Shown piece after piece: positions 17,466 to 26,475 of a stretch of DNA of 64,000 bases (its first letter is position 1; every line of letters starts with the position of its first letter). The position numbers were made by a program, and so were the translations under genes. Source of the DNA: an uncultured Bizionia sp. (GTDB lineage Bacteria > Bacteroidota > Bacteroidia > Flavobacteriales > Flavobacteriaceae); NCBI GenBank assembly GCA_947496215.1, contig CANMCF010000001.1, forward strand, positions 372,001-436,000, written 5' to 3'. Below the pieces are notes generated by a model, which was given only the letters and a program-made list of their open reading frames with translations, searched no databases and was not told the origin of the DNA.

Positions 17466-18459
17466 CCTCATTTATATCGTTGCATTTCTACTTTTCATTT
17501 TGTTAGCTATTTCCATATTTATGAAATTAGACAATTCTGTTACTTTTTATGGTTTTGCTGAAAACAAAGAAACAGAAATCAATATGGAAAACCCCATTGA
17601 GATTAAGAAAATACATATAACCACTGGGCAGAAAGTAAAAAAAGGGGATGTTCTATTAGATGTTGTTTCTTCAAGTTTGCCCATAAAAATAAGCAATGCC
17701 ATTTATAGCATTGAAGAATTACAAACGAAATATAATCTATGGAAAACAGATCTAGATTGGAGAATTAGCCAATATACCATTGAACTAACCAATAAAACCA
17801 TGCAAATTCAATACGAAATAGATCAACTCAATGCCGAATTAGAAAAAAACAAGAAGTTAATAGAGCAAGTTAAAAGTATTTCTAATGGGCAAAAAGAAAA
17901 AGGTTCTCTAAAGAACCCAATTCACCTAAAAATAAAGGCGCTTAATGATGAGTTGTCAAATACTAAAAAGATTATCTCTACAGAATTAAACAATCTAAAA
18001 AGCGAGCGTTTTGCAAGCAACAACCCGCTATTGTCCAGAATAAAAATTTTAGAAGACGAATTGGAATATTTTAAAACAAAGCTTGAGAGACAAACCATTT
18101 TTGCTCCTTCAGACGGACTCATAGGGAACGTACATTGCAAAGAAGATGAAAAAATACCATCCTTTAATCCATTAATCACATTTTACGAAGAACGTCCAAC
18201 ACTGGTGATAGGTTATATACATGAAGAACTCCTTTTAAAAGTAAACATCAAGGATTCCATAGATGTGTTTTCAAGTTCACGTCCCAATATTCAAAAGATG
18301 GGAGTCGTTAAGAATTTAGGCTCACGAATTGTTGAAATTCCACCAAGAATTAGAAAAATTAAAGAGCTCAAAACTTTTGGAAGAGAAATCATTATTGAAA
18401 TTCCTCCCGAAAACCCATTTCTTCAAAAAGAAAAAGTGATACTGACTCTTAAGCAATAA
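17452..18459 (+). CDS. HlyD/EmrA-like membrane fusion protein
   Basis: About 335 residues from the chosen ATG. One N-terminal membrane helix is followed by the first half of a biotinyl-lipoyl-like domain (IKKIHITTGQKVKKGDVLLDV), a long coiled-coil hairpin (about 75-210), the second lipoyl half (IFAPSDGLIGNV) and a beta-barrel domain. This is the adaptor layout of type I secretion and tripartite efflux. The frame is open back to 17416, but the start at 17452 (or 17443/17446) fits better: it overlaps the DUF4956 gene by about 14 bases and gives a natural membrane anchor. No ABC or MFS pump is encoded nearby. Confidence 0.8.
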   Translation: MKKFNLIYIVAFLLFILLAISIFMKLDNSVTFYGFAENKETEINMENPIEIKKIHITTGQKVKKGDVLLDVVSSSLPIKISNAIYSIEELQTKYNLWKTDLDWRISQYTIELTNKTMQIQYEIDQLNAELEKNKKLIEQVKSISNGQKEKGSLKNPIHLKIKALNDELSNTKKIISTELNNLKSERFASNNPLLSRIKILEDELEYFKTKLERQTIFAPSDGLIGNVHCKEDEKIPSFNPLITFYEERPTLVIGYIHEELLLKVNIKDSIDVFSSSRPNIQKMGVVKNLGSRIVEIPPRIRKIKELKTFGREIIIEIPPENPFLQKEKVILTLKQ

Positions 18460-18460
18460 T

Positions 18461-19753
18461 ATGGAGATTCATATGAATAAAGTTTTAATACCAGAACAAC
18501 CAACGCTTTTCTTGTTTATTTGTTTGTTTTTCATTCAAATGCAAGTATTGAGGGCACAAAATAACATCTCAACTTCTGACATTCTAAAAAGTTCATTTAA
18601 AACCAGTCAAGTACTTTTCAATGAAGATAGAGCTACATTTTTAAGTAATGCCAATTTAAAATTGCCATTTATTGAAAGTGTTGAATTTCGTACAGAATCT
18701 AGAGATCTTTTGCTTGAGAGACAAGAATATACCATTCGAATTAGTCCCAACAGCACAAGAGCAATTTCTCGTCACAATCAGATCAATAAAAATAGATTAG
18801 AAGAAGTTGAAATTGAAAATCAAATTCAAATCAATCTCGAACTGAAGAAAAGATATTATTTAATCATCGATTTTATTTTCAATGAAAGAATGATCACTCT
18901 TTTTGAAGAGAAACAAGATCAATTAAATGATAAATTGTTTTTACTTAGTGAAAAGGTTTATGATACCAATTTCGATGTTAAAGATTTAATTGAAACCGAA
19001 GACGATTTTTTTGACACCAAATTGAAGGTATCCTATTTAAAAGAAGAAAACAATCATCTTAAAAGAAGAATCACACTATCATTAGGTGTCTCTGTTGATT
19101 CATTGAAACTAGACGATGATCGATTGCTACAAGTTGAACAGATATTAAATCACGACCAGAAAGACTCTTTGGGAAGCGACAATCTACCCCTTAAGCTTAT
19201 GAAGCTAAAAATTAATACTTTAGAGAATGAGATGCAACTCAGTGTTGCAAAATCAAACCAGTTTTTAGATTATGTTCAGGCAAAGTACGGCGGAAAAAAC
19301 AGTTTCCTGTTCAATGAGAATTTTTCAATAGGACTAGGTTTTAAGTTACCTTTTTTTGGTAGTTCCAATGCAAGGAAAGGAGCTGTCTACCACAAAAAAT
19401 TAAGTGAGGAAAGCAAGATTTTGTATCTTACCAACAAGCTAAAAGAAAGTCGAGAATTAGATCAAGATGCTCTAAATAGCGCTATTAAAAACTACACACT
19501 ATTGGTTGAGCAAAATGAAAAAAGCAGTGTCAGTTCTATTTATGAAACCTACCAGGAAATGGAAGGTATATCTCCATTGATTCTATTGAAACTAAAAATA
19601 CTGCAACAAAAAAAGAAGATTGAAATTCTCAAGTCAGAATATGAACTATACACATCTTATATTCGATCATTGGCAAGCAAAGAGCTATTGTTTAAGCAAC
19701 CTTATCTCAATTATTTGTCTTCGGATGTAAATCTTCAAATAAACGAGGACTGA
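18461..19753 (+). CDS. TolC-like outer-membrane channel candidate
   Basis: 430 residues, starting one base after the stop of the HlyD-like gene. It has a signal peptide (about 1-33, ending VLRAQ) and long amphipathic helices broken by short strand-like segments (for example NFSIGLGFKLPFFGS around 288-302), arranged as two similar halves. That is the outline of TolC-family channels, and the position after a membrane fusion protein supports it, but the sequence is divergent and I cannot be sure. It would form the outer-membrane exit of the CotH/DUF4956 export system. A+T content is visibly higher than in neighbouring metabolic genes. Confidence 0.6.
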   Translation: MEIHMNKVLIPEQPTLFLFICLFFIQMQVLRAQNNISTSDILKSSFKTSQVLFNEDRATFLSNANLKLPFIESVEFRTESRDLLLERQEYTIRISPNSTRAISRHNQINKNRLEEVEIENQIQINLELKKRYYLIIDFIFNERMITLFEEKQDQLNDKLFLLSEKVYDTNFDVKDLIETEDDFFDTKLKVSYLKEENNHLKRRITLSLGVSVDSLKLDDDRLLQVEQILNHDQKDSLGSDNLPLKLMKLKINTLENEMQLSVAKSNQFLDYVQAKYGGKNSFLFNENFSIGLGFKLPFFGSSNARKGAVYHKKLSEESKILYLTNKLKESRELDQDALNSAIKNYTLLVEQNEKSSVSSIYETYQEMEGISPLILLKLKILQQKKKIEILKSEYELYTSYIRSLASKELLFKQPYLNYLSSDVNLQINED

Positions 19754-19994
19754 TGAAGGTTCCATGTTAATGGGCAAGATGGATTACTAATTCTTAAAAG
19801 GTTCAGTTGAAATTTCAAAACATTGCAAAAGAAACGAAAAGAAAAACTTGCATAAAGTTTTTTACTGAAGAGAAATCAGATTAGAATCATTTTGCATGCA
19901 ACAATTACACAATACCTTATCATTAAGGTAATTAATAGTTAATATTTAAGTAACATGAGTACCCGTATTTTGTATGTAACAAAACACGTATGCC

Positions 19995-20831
19995 TTGAAT
20001 TTAAAACGAAAAATAGAAGTTGCTGTCATTTCCGATGTGCATTTGGGTACTTTTGGTTGTCATGCAAAAGAATTGCTTACCTATCTAAATAGCATTACTC
20101 CCAAAAAACTGATTTTGAATGGGGACATCATAGATATTTGGCAATTCAGCAAACGCTATTTTCCCAAATCCCATCTCCGCATCATAAAGAAGATAATGGA
20201 CTTTGCTGCGGATGGTGTAGAAGTAATATACATTACAGGTAATCATGATGAAATGCTTCGCAAGTTCAGTGGCACTTCCATTGGCAATATTTCCATAGTG
20301 GACAAGACCGTTTTGGACTTGGATGGCAAAAAGGCTTGGTTCTTCCATGGTGATGTATTTGATGTATCCATACAGAATGCCAAATGGTTGGCCAAATTGG
20401 GAGGCTATGGTTATGATTTTTTGATCTTGATCAATCGTTTTGTGAACCAAATCCTATTGTATATGGGCAAAGAACGATTCTCGCTATCCAAGAAGATCAA
20501 GAATAGTGTGAAACGAGCTGTAAAATATATTGGTGACTTTGAAGGGGTTGCAGCAGATTTGGCCATAGAAAAAGGTTATGACTATGTCGTTTGCGGACAT
20601 ATACATCAACCAAAGATGCTAAACATAAAAAACAAATTTGGAGAAGTCACCTACTTGAATTCCGGTGATTGGGTTGAGAACTTCACGGCTTTGGAATACC
20701 AATTCAAAAGATGGAAGATCTACAATTACAGCAATGACAAACGTACTCCGTTCTTCGCGGACGAAGACATCAAGGATATGAACATGCAAGATCTCATTGC
20801 AGCCATAACAATAGTAAAACCAAATGATTAA
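19995..20831 (+). CDS. LpxH-like metallophosphoesterase (UDP-2,3-diacylglucosamine diphosphatase family)
   Basis: 278 residues, calcineurin-like fold. Metal motifs are SDVHLG (about 14-19), NGDIIDIW (about 43-50), GNHDE (about 84-88), a central FHGDVFD (about 118-124) and CGHIHQP (about 200-206). This set matches LpxH-type enzymes that cut UDP-diacylglucosamine during lipid A synthesis; a peripheral phosphoesterase role is also possible. No ATG is in frame after the upstream stop at 19977; translation most likely starts at TTG 19995. An imperfect inverted repeat (about 19964-19988) sits just before the start. Convergent with the following gene, overlapping by four bases. Confidence 0.8.
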   Translation: MNLKRKIEVAVISDVHLGTFGCHAKELLTYLNSITPKKLILNGDIIDIWQFSKRYFPKSHLRIIKKIMDFAADGVEVIYITGNHDEMLRKFSGTSIGNISIVDKTVLDLDGKKAWFFHGDVFDVSIQNAKWLAKLGGYGYDFLILINRFVNQILLYMGKERFSLSKKIKNSVKRAVKYIGDFEGVAADLAIEKGYDYVVCGHIHQPKMLNIKNKFGEVTYLNSGDWVENFTALEYQFKRWKIYNYSNDKRTPFFADEDIKDMNMQDLIAAITIVKPND

Positions 20832-23749
20832 CGAAGCAAAGCGTCACGTAGAATACTGATTGGATGCATTGCATCTCTGTCCGTTCCGTCCTTAATCTGA
20901 TGTCTGCAACTTGTTCCATTGGCTGAAATCACAGTAGTTTCCGGAGCCTTTCTTACGGCTGGAAACAATGTTTGTTCTCCTACTTGCATGCTTGTCTCAT
21001 AATGCTCTTTTTCATATCCAAAACTACCAGCCATACCACAACAACCACTTGGTATCAATGTTACTTTGTAGTTTTTTGGTAAGTTCAATACGTTGAAACT
21101 GTGTATCTGATTGCTCATCGCCTTTTGGTGGCAGTGTCCATGAAACTTTATCGTTTTCTCCTCTTGGGTGAATTGGTCGGCCTTGATGTTGCCCATGGCA
21201 ATTTCATTGCTGATGAATTCTTCTATTAAAAATGTGCTATCTGCTATTTTCTTTGCTGCGACCTTGTCACTGGCCAATTTTAAATATTCATCTTTAAATG
21301 TTAGTATTGCCGAAGGCTCTATTCCAATTAATGGGCTATTGTCCGAAATCAAATCTTTGTATATGGATATGTTTCTGTTTGCTGCTTTTTGAGCTTGTTC
21401 AAGCAACCCTTTTGAAAGGAAGGTACGCCCCGACTCTGCATTGTCGATTATCCTTACGTCATAGTTCAATGCTTTTAGGAGTTCCAATGCGTCCACTCCA
21501 ATAGGTGTATCCAAATGGTTTGTGAATTCATCATTGAACAAGTATATTGTTTTTATGTATTCAACCTTAACCAATTGTTTTTTAAATAATTGATATTCTT
21601 TATTTAAACTTTTACTTGATAATAAAGGTAGATTCCTTTCTTTGGCAATACCCAGTAATTTCTTTAAGATAGATGCTGTTGTCTTGTTGGAAAACACAAA
21701 GTTTGTCAGACTCGGCGATATTCTTCCAAAACCATTGAGCATGTTGTTGTAGGCAAACAGTTTCGTGCGCAAAGACACACCGTTCGATTTTTGATATTGA
21801 TACAGAAATTCTGCCTTCAAACTTGCTACGTCAACACTGCTAGGGCATTCGCTAGCACAAGCCTTGCAACTTAGACATAGGTCGAAGACCTCTTTTAATT
21901 CCTTGTGATCGAACTTGTTTTTCTTTTCGGATTGCGTCAAGAACTCCCGTAATGTGTTGGCTCTTGCTCTTGTAGTATCCTTTTCATTGCGTGTTGCACG
22001 GTAGCTAGGACACATAGTGCCTCCAAATTCTGGTGCTTTTCTACAATCTCCTGAACCATTGCATTTTTCTGCTTCCCTCAAAATTCCCAATGATGCTGAG
22101 AAATCCAACAATGTTTTTACCTCAGGTTCTTTTCGACCTACTTCATAACGCAATGCTTCATCCATGGGATAGGCGTCCACTATTTTTCCAGGATTGAAGA
22201 TGTCATGAGGGTCAAAAGTCGATTTCACACGTTTTAGCAATTCGTAATTCGTTTCACCAATCATCAATGGAATGAATTCGGCTCGTACAATTCCATCCCC
22301 ATGTTCCCCGCTGAAAGAACCATTGTACTTCTTGACTAATTTTGCAACATCTGTTGTTATTTTTCGAAACATTTTGACATCTTCCTTCTGCTTCAAATCC
22401 AATATGGGGCGCAAATGAAGTTCTCCAGCTCCAGCATGCGCATAATATACCGCACTCTGGCCATAGTCCTTCATCAATTTTGTGAACTCCGAGATGTAGT
22501 TTGCCAAATCTGGCAATGCTACTGCTGTATCTTCTATGCATGCCACAGCTTTTCTGTCTCCTATTATGTTCCCAAGTAATCCCAATCCTGCGCTACGCAG
22601 GTTGTTTGCTTTGTTTATGGCATCCCCTACTAGTATGGGATTGGCATAACTCAATCCAGATGTTTCTATTGACTGTATCAATGTTTCTGCCTTTTCCTTT
22701 GCCTCTTCCCTTGTTTCTGCTCTGACTTCGCACATTAGAATGGCTTCTGGATCTCCCTCGATGAACGATCGATTTTCTTGTTGCGTTGCGTTGCGCTTGG
22801 TACAATCCAAGATGGTTTTGTCCATCATTTCACATGTGAACAAATTGTGCTCCATAGCTGGTGCTACTGCCTTCAGGCAGTTTTCTATGCTTTCGAAATG
22901 TGTAGCAACCATGACTCCTTCTTTGGGAGGAAGCTTGTCTAATTTCAATGTTATTTGAGTCGTAAATGCCAAGGTTCCCTCACTTCCTGTCAATAGTTTG
23001 CACATGTTGAAAGCTTCAGGTGAATTGGTGAAGACTTCGGTGTTTAAAAGTTCATCTACTGCATAGCCTGTATTTCTCCTATGTATTTCTGGTTTTGGGA
23101 AATTATCCTTTATGTCCTTTTGAATCTGTTCCGAAGACAACTCCTGATAGATGTTATTGTAAATATTGCCTTCCAAGGTTTTCAATTTTGCCTTTTGCCG
23201 AAATTCTTCCGAGGTTATTTCCGAATATATGGCTTCACTCCCATCGCTTAGGATGGTTTCCATTCTCAAGACCTTGTCTCGAGTTACTCCAAACTGAATG
23301 GATGTCGTTCCAGAGGAGTTGTTGCCAACCATTCCTCCAATCATACATCGATTTGAGGTTGATGTATTAGGACCAAAGAAAAGTCCAAAGGGCTTTAAAT
23401 GATTGTTCAAAGCATCACGAACAACACCAGGTTGAACGGTTGCCGTCATTTCAGATTCGTTGATGTCAACAATCTTTGTAAAGTGCTTGGATACGTCAAC
23501 TACGATACCCTTCCCAACACATTGGCCAGCCAAAGATGTTCCTGCTGTTCTAGGAATCAACGATGTTTCATATGTTTTTGCAAAAGCAATGAGAGTCTTG
23601 AGATCTTGCTTGTGCCTTGGGTAGGCTACAGCCATTGGGAGCATCCTATATACAGAAGCATCGGTAGCATACAGTGTTCTCATTAAATCGTCGTAATGAA
23701 GCTCTCCGTCCAAGGTTTCGCTCAATTCTTGCAAATAAGTGTTTTTCAT
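20828..23749 (-). CDS. YdiJ-like FAD/Fe-S oxidoreductase, probable D-2-hydroxyglutarate dehydrogenase
   Basis: 973 residues, near the roughly 1000 of YdiJ-type enzymes. An FAD-binding type 4 domain (about 40-270, with PRTAGTSLAGQCVGKG) is followed by the FAD-oxidase C-terminal domain (about 300-535, with GEHGDGIVRAEF). Next comes a ferredoxin-like part with CNGSGDCRK...MCPSYRAT and CLSCKACASECPSSVD, and a C-terminal CCG region (HGHCHQKAM, SGCCGMAGSFGYE). Such proteins oxidise D-2-hydroxy acids, D-2-hydroxyglutarate being the best-supported substrate. The Lrp regulator precedes it with a one-base overlap, and the divergent DUF1338 gene makes D-2-hydroxyglutarate, which supports that assignment. 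Confidence 0.88.
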   Translation of the reverse strand: MKNTYLQELSETLDGELHYDDLMRTLYATDASVYRMLPMAVAYPRHKQDLKTLIAFAKTYETSLIPRTAGTSLAGQCVGKGIVVDVSKHFTKIVDINESEMTATVQPGVVRDALNNHLKPFGLFFGPNTSTSNRCMIGGMVGNNSSGTTSIQFGVTRDKVLRMETILSDGSEAIYSEITSEEFRQKAKLKTLEGNIYNNIYQELSSEQIQKDIKDNFPKPEIHRRNTGYAVDELLNTEVFTNSPEAFNMCKLLTGSEGTLAFTTQITLKLDKLPPKEGVMVATHFESIENCLKAVAPAMEHNLFTCEMMDKTILDCTKRNATQQENRSFIEGDPEAILMCEVRAETREEAKEKAETLIQSIETSGLSYANPILVGDAINKANNLRSAGLGLLGNIIGDRKAVACIEDTAVALPDLANYISEFTKLMKDYGQSAVYYAHAGAGELHLRPILDLKQKEDVKMFRKITTDVAKLVKKYNGSFSGEHGDGIVRAEFIPLMIGETNYELLKRVKSTFDPHDIFNPGKIVDAYPMDEALRYEVGRKEPEVKTLLDFSASLGILREAEKCNGSGDCRKAPEFGGTMCPSYRATRNEKDTTRARANTLREFLTQSEKKNKFDHKELKEVFDLCLSCKACASECPSSVDVASLKAEFLYQYQKSNGVSLRTKLFAYNNMLNGFGRISPSLTNFVFSNKTTASILKKLLGIAKERNLPLLSSKSLNKEYQLFKKQLVKVEYIKTIYLFNDEFTNHLDTPIGVDALELLKALNYDVRIIDNAESGRTFLSKGLLEQAQKAANRNISIYKDLISDNSPLIGIEPSAILTFKDEYLKLASDKVAAKKIADSTFLIEEFISNEIAMGNIKADQFTQEEKTIKFHGHCHQKAMSNQIHSFNVLNLPKNYKVTLIPSGCCGMAGSFGYEKEHYETSMQVGEQTLFPAVRKAPETTVISANGTSCRHQIKDGTDRDAMHPISILRDALLR

Positions 23750-24216
23750 TATTGTGCTTCTGATATTACGGGTATGGATCTATTGAAGTTGGTTGTGAAA
23801 CAGATAAAGGAATCTGTTCCTGCAACACCATCTATCTCGTGGATTTGATTGTATAGTATTTTTCTTAAATGATCATTGTCCTTTGCATAGATCAATGCAA
23901 AGAGTGCATATTTCCCAGACACGTAATTGCATTCTTTGATTTCTGGTATCTTCTCCAAGAAACCTACGACTTGTGCAGAATGTCTAGCTTCTTTCAAACG
24001 GATGCCTACGTAGGATTTGGTGTTGTAACCTATTTTTTTTTCATCCAAGATCAAATCTGCTTTTTTTATGACTCCGTCATCTTTCATTTTTTTGATGCGC
24101 TGGTGCACCAATGAATTGGAAATCTTCAAATCCTCAGCTATTTTGGAATATGCTTTTCTTGCATCTGCCTTTAATGCCGAGATGATTTGTTGATCTATAT
24201 AATCAAGTTGACTCAT
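23749..24216 (-). CDS. Lrp/AsnC-family transcriptional regulator
   Basis: 155 residues: N-terminal winged helix-turn-helix (about 1-60, LDYIDQQIISALKADARKAYSKIAEDLKIS region) and a C-terminal RAM (ACT-like) ligand domain (about 70-145). Members sense amino acids and control their metabolism. Its position between the divergent DUF1338 gene and the dehydrogenase it is co-transcribed with suggests it senses lysine, 2-aminoadipate or a related compound and controls both promoters in the 158-base gap. Confidence 0.92.
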   Translation of the reverse strand: MSQLDYIDQQIISALKADARKAYSKIAEDLKISNSLVHQRIKKMKDDGVIKKADLILDEKKIGYNTKSYVGIRLKEARHSAQVVGFLEKIPEIKECNYVSGKYALFALIYAKDNDHLRKILYNQIHEIDGVAGTDSFICFTTNFNRSIPVISEAQ

Positions 24217-24347
24217 TCTATGTGAAAATTAAAGTTTAAAAAATCAAATTAATTATTTTAAAACTCAATAATAGTCTATTTAAAAAAATAACCATTTAAT
24301 TAAAGCAAAAGTAACTATTAAATATAACTTTAAAGATTAAATTGATT

Positions 24348-24355
24348 TAATTTTG
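24348..24355 (+). promoter_or_regulatory. -7 box (TAATTTTG) of the DUF1338 gene
   Basis: TAATTTTG matches the Bacteroidota -7 consensus TAnnTTTG and lies 19 bases before the ATG. No clear -33 TTG is seen at the expected distance, as is frequent for regulated promoters. Confidence 0.4.
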
Positions 24356-24374
24356 CGCTGTAAAATAAACATTT

Positions 24375-25187
24375 ATGACTACTACAGCACTATTTGACAA
24401 ACTATGGAATGAATACGTTGAACGTACACCTTCTGCAAAAAAAGTAAAGAATCTGTTTGAATCTCAAGGAAACATCATCTTGAACGATCACGTTGCATTT
24501 AGAACCTTTGATGATCCAAGGGTTAATATAGATGTTTTGGCAACTACTTTCATCAACAATGGATATGAGTATAAAAACGACTACCATTTTCCAAAGAAGA
24601 AACTGTATGCCAAGCATTTTGAGCACAAAACTGATAAGAATGCGCCTTTGGTATTTATAAGTGAGTTGATAACGAGTGAATTTTCGATAGAGACGCAATC
24701 GATTATCAAGAACACTTTGGATGAAGTAGATTTCGAAGCACTGGACGCAGAGACTTTGGTTTTTTCTGGAAAGCTATGGAATACACCATCCTATGAGTTG
24801 TACTCATCATTGCTCAACGAATCCGAATATGCTGCTTGGCTGTATGTTAATGGGTTCTGTTCCAATCACTTTACGATAAATGTCAATGCGTTGGATACAT
24901 TCAATGATCTTGAAGAAGTAAATGACTTCTTGAAAGACAATGGTTTTAAAATGAATGCCTCTGGAGGAGAGATAAAGGGTAGTCCTAAATCGCTTTTGGA
25001 GCAGTCCAGCATACTTGCAGACAAAATTGAGGTAGATTTCTCCGAAGGAAAAAAAGAAATCACGTCATGCTACTACGAATTCGCATATAGGTATAAGGAA
25101 AAAGGTCAGTTATTCAAAGGGTTTATCGCTGAATCCGCAGATAAGATTTTCGAGAGTACGGATGTGAAACAAACCGTTTTGATTTAA
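24375..25187 (+). CDS. hglS: DUF1338 protein, probable 2-oxoadipate dioxygenase/decarboxylase
   Basis: 270 residues; short-form DUF1338 (HglS/YdcJ family, vicinal-oxygen-chelate fold). The family member HglS converts 2-oxoadipate plus oxygen to D-2-hydroxyglutarate and CO2 with Fe(II). Likely metal ligands are H39 (NDHVAFRTF), H165 (SNHFTIN) and E235 (YYEFAYR), with R43 a likely substrate-binding arginine. It is divergent from the Lrp regulator and the D-2-hydroxyglutarate-dehydrogenase-like gene; together they would turn 2-oxoadipate into 2-oxoglutarate, the end of lysine or 2-aminoadipate degradation. Confidence 0.85.
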   Translation: MTTTALFDKLWNEYVERTPSAKKVKNLFESQGNIILNDHVAFRTFDDPRVNIDVLATTFINNGYEYKNDYHFPKKKLYAKHFEHKTDKNAPLVFISELITSEFSIETQSIIKNTLDEVDFEALDAETLVFSGKLWNTPSYELYSSLLNESEYAAWLYVNGFCSNHFTINVNALDTFNDLEEVNDFLKDNGFKMNASGGEIKGSPKSLLEQSSILADKIEVDFSEGKKEITSCYYEFAYRYKEKGQLFKGFIAESADKIFESTDVKQTVLI

Positions 25188-25217
25188 AAAAAATAAATAT
25201 AATTTTGTTTTTGGCCT

Positions 25218-25225
25218 TATATTTG
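25218..25225 (+). promoter_or_regulatory. -7 box (TATATTTG) of the outer-membrane protein gene
   Basis: TATATTTG matches TAnnTTTG and lies 78 bases before the ATG at 25304. No -33 TTG occurs at the expected spacing. Confidence 0.35.
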
Positions 25226-25303
25226 TAATAATCTTCTTAATAAAAAAGGTCTATATTTACATGTTGACCGTATATAAGATTAATTAAACTAAAAATTTAA
25301 ATT

Positions 25304-25789
25304 ATGAAGAAATTATTTTTATTATCAATGATTCTATTTGGATTCACTGTTGCCACAAGCGCTCAAAACATTTCCGAAAATGCTATCGGATTACGTTTGG
25401 GAGATAGTGATGGATTTGGGGCTGAAGTATCATATCAACGGGCTTTACAAGGAAACAATCGTTTGGAGTTCGATTTAGGATGGCGTTCTGGAGACAATTA
25501 TAGTGGATTCAAACTAGCTGGTCTATATCAATGGGTATGGCAATTGGATGGTAATTTCAATTGGTTTGCAGGTGTAGGTGGTGGATTTGGATCTTACAGC
25601 TTTGATTCGCCTTTCAATGGTAAAGATGATAGTGAGTCTTTCGCCTTTGCTGCTGGAGACATTGGTATCGAGTATGATTTTGATATCCCTCTACTAATAG
25701 CTGTGGACTTTAGACCAGAATTCGGTTTTGGAGATTTCAGGGATGATCTTGACTTTGACATTGCCTTGTCGTTGCGTTATCAGTTTTAA
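25304..25789 (+). CDS. Small outer-membrane beta-barrel protein
   Basis: 161 residues. A signal peptide (about 1-20, TVATSAQ) leads to alternating aromatic and glycine-rich strands and ends in RYQF, the terminal-phenylalanine pattern of outer-membrane barrels. The length fits an eight-stranded OmpX/OmpW-like barrel. It is monocistronic: a promoter-like box precedes it and an intrinsic terminator follows. Function beyond an outer-membrane protein cannot be told. Confidence 0.75.
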   Translation: MKKLFLLSMILFGFTVATSAQNISENAIGLRLGDSDGFGAEVSYQRALQGNNRLEFDLGWRSGDNYSGFKLAGLYQWVWQLDGNFNWFAGVGGGFGSYSFDSPFNGKDDSESFAFAAGDIGIEYDFDIPLLIAVDFRPEFGFGDFRDDLDFDIALSLRYQF

Positions 25790-25815
25790 AAGTTGATCGC
25801 AACATATATTTAAAC

Positions 25816-25850
25816 AAAACCATTTCTTAATTGAAATGGTTTTTTGTTTA
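25816..25850 (+). terminator. Intrinsic terminator after the outer-membrane protein gene
   Basis: A perfect 11-bp stem (25816-25826 with 25833-25843, arms AAAACCATTTC/GAAATGGTTTT) with a 6-base loop and a trailing T-rich run. Confidence 0.8.
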
Positions 25851-25876
25851 TTTGGAATTCCATTAGTAAATAAAAA

Positions 25877-26455
25877 ATGAAAAAAGTAGAAATAGTTTTA
25901 TTCACACTCACAATAATTGCATTTGCAATGAAAATAATGCATTTGCCCTACAATTCCATATTGATAACATTGGCAAGTGTAATGCTATCAATGTTATATA
26001 TGTTCTTTGGCTTTGCCTTGTTGAATGGTATAAAGCTTAGAACAATGTTTAAGGCAGAAGGTTACAAATCCGTATCCCTACTTAGGATATTAGCAGGTAT
26101 GGCCTTGGGCTTTGTCTTCTCTACCATGGTAGTTTATAATTTGTTCAAAGTACAATTTTGGCCTTATGGAGATCAAGGCTTATTGATGAGCTTGGCAATG
26201 TATGGAGTTGTGATATTGGTTATTGCCATTCTCTATTTTATGAAAAGAAGAACTTTTTTCAAGATCAACATGGTTAGACTAGCCTTGTTTGGCCTGATAA
26301 GTCTAACAGTCTATTCCTTGAGTTATGACAGTTTAGTGGACATGTACTATTCTGGCATGCCCAAATATGCAAAGGCATACAAAGATTACCTCAAACACCC
26401 AGGAGATCCCTATTATATGAAATTGTTAAATGAAGCAAGACAAGAGTATGATTAG
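25877..26455 (+). CDS. Small multi-pass membrane protein of unknown function
   Basis: 192 residues with about five membrane helices (5-20, 26-47, 68-88, 98-117 and 127-145) and a soluble C-terminal tail. The N-terminus (AMKIMHLPYNSIL) resembles a short motif seen near the N-terminus of GldL-like and other small Flavobacteriaceae membrane proteins, but the family is not established. It precedes the nucleotidyltransferase gene by 20 bases and may be co-transcribed with it. Confidence 0.65.
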   Translation: MKKVEIVLFTLTIIAFAMKIMHLPYNSILITLASVMLSMLYMFFGFALLNGIKLRTMFKAEGYKSVSLLRILAGMALGFVFSTMVVYNLFKVQFWPYGDQGLLMSLAMYGVVILVIAILYFMKRRTFFKINMVRLALFGLISLTVYSLSYDSLVDMYYSGMPKYAKAYKDYLKHPGDPYYMKLLNEARQEYD

Positions 26456-26475
26456 TTCTATTCAATATATTTGAT

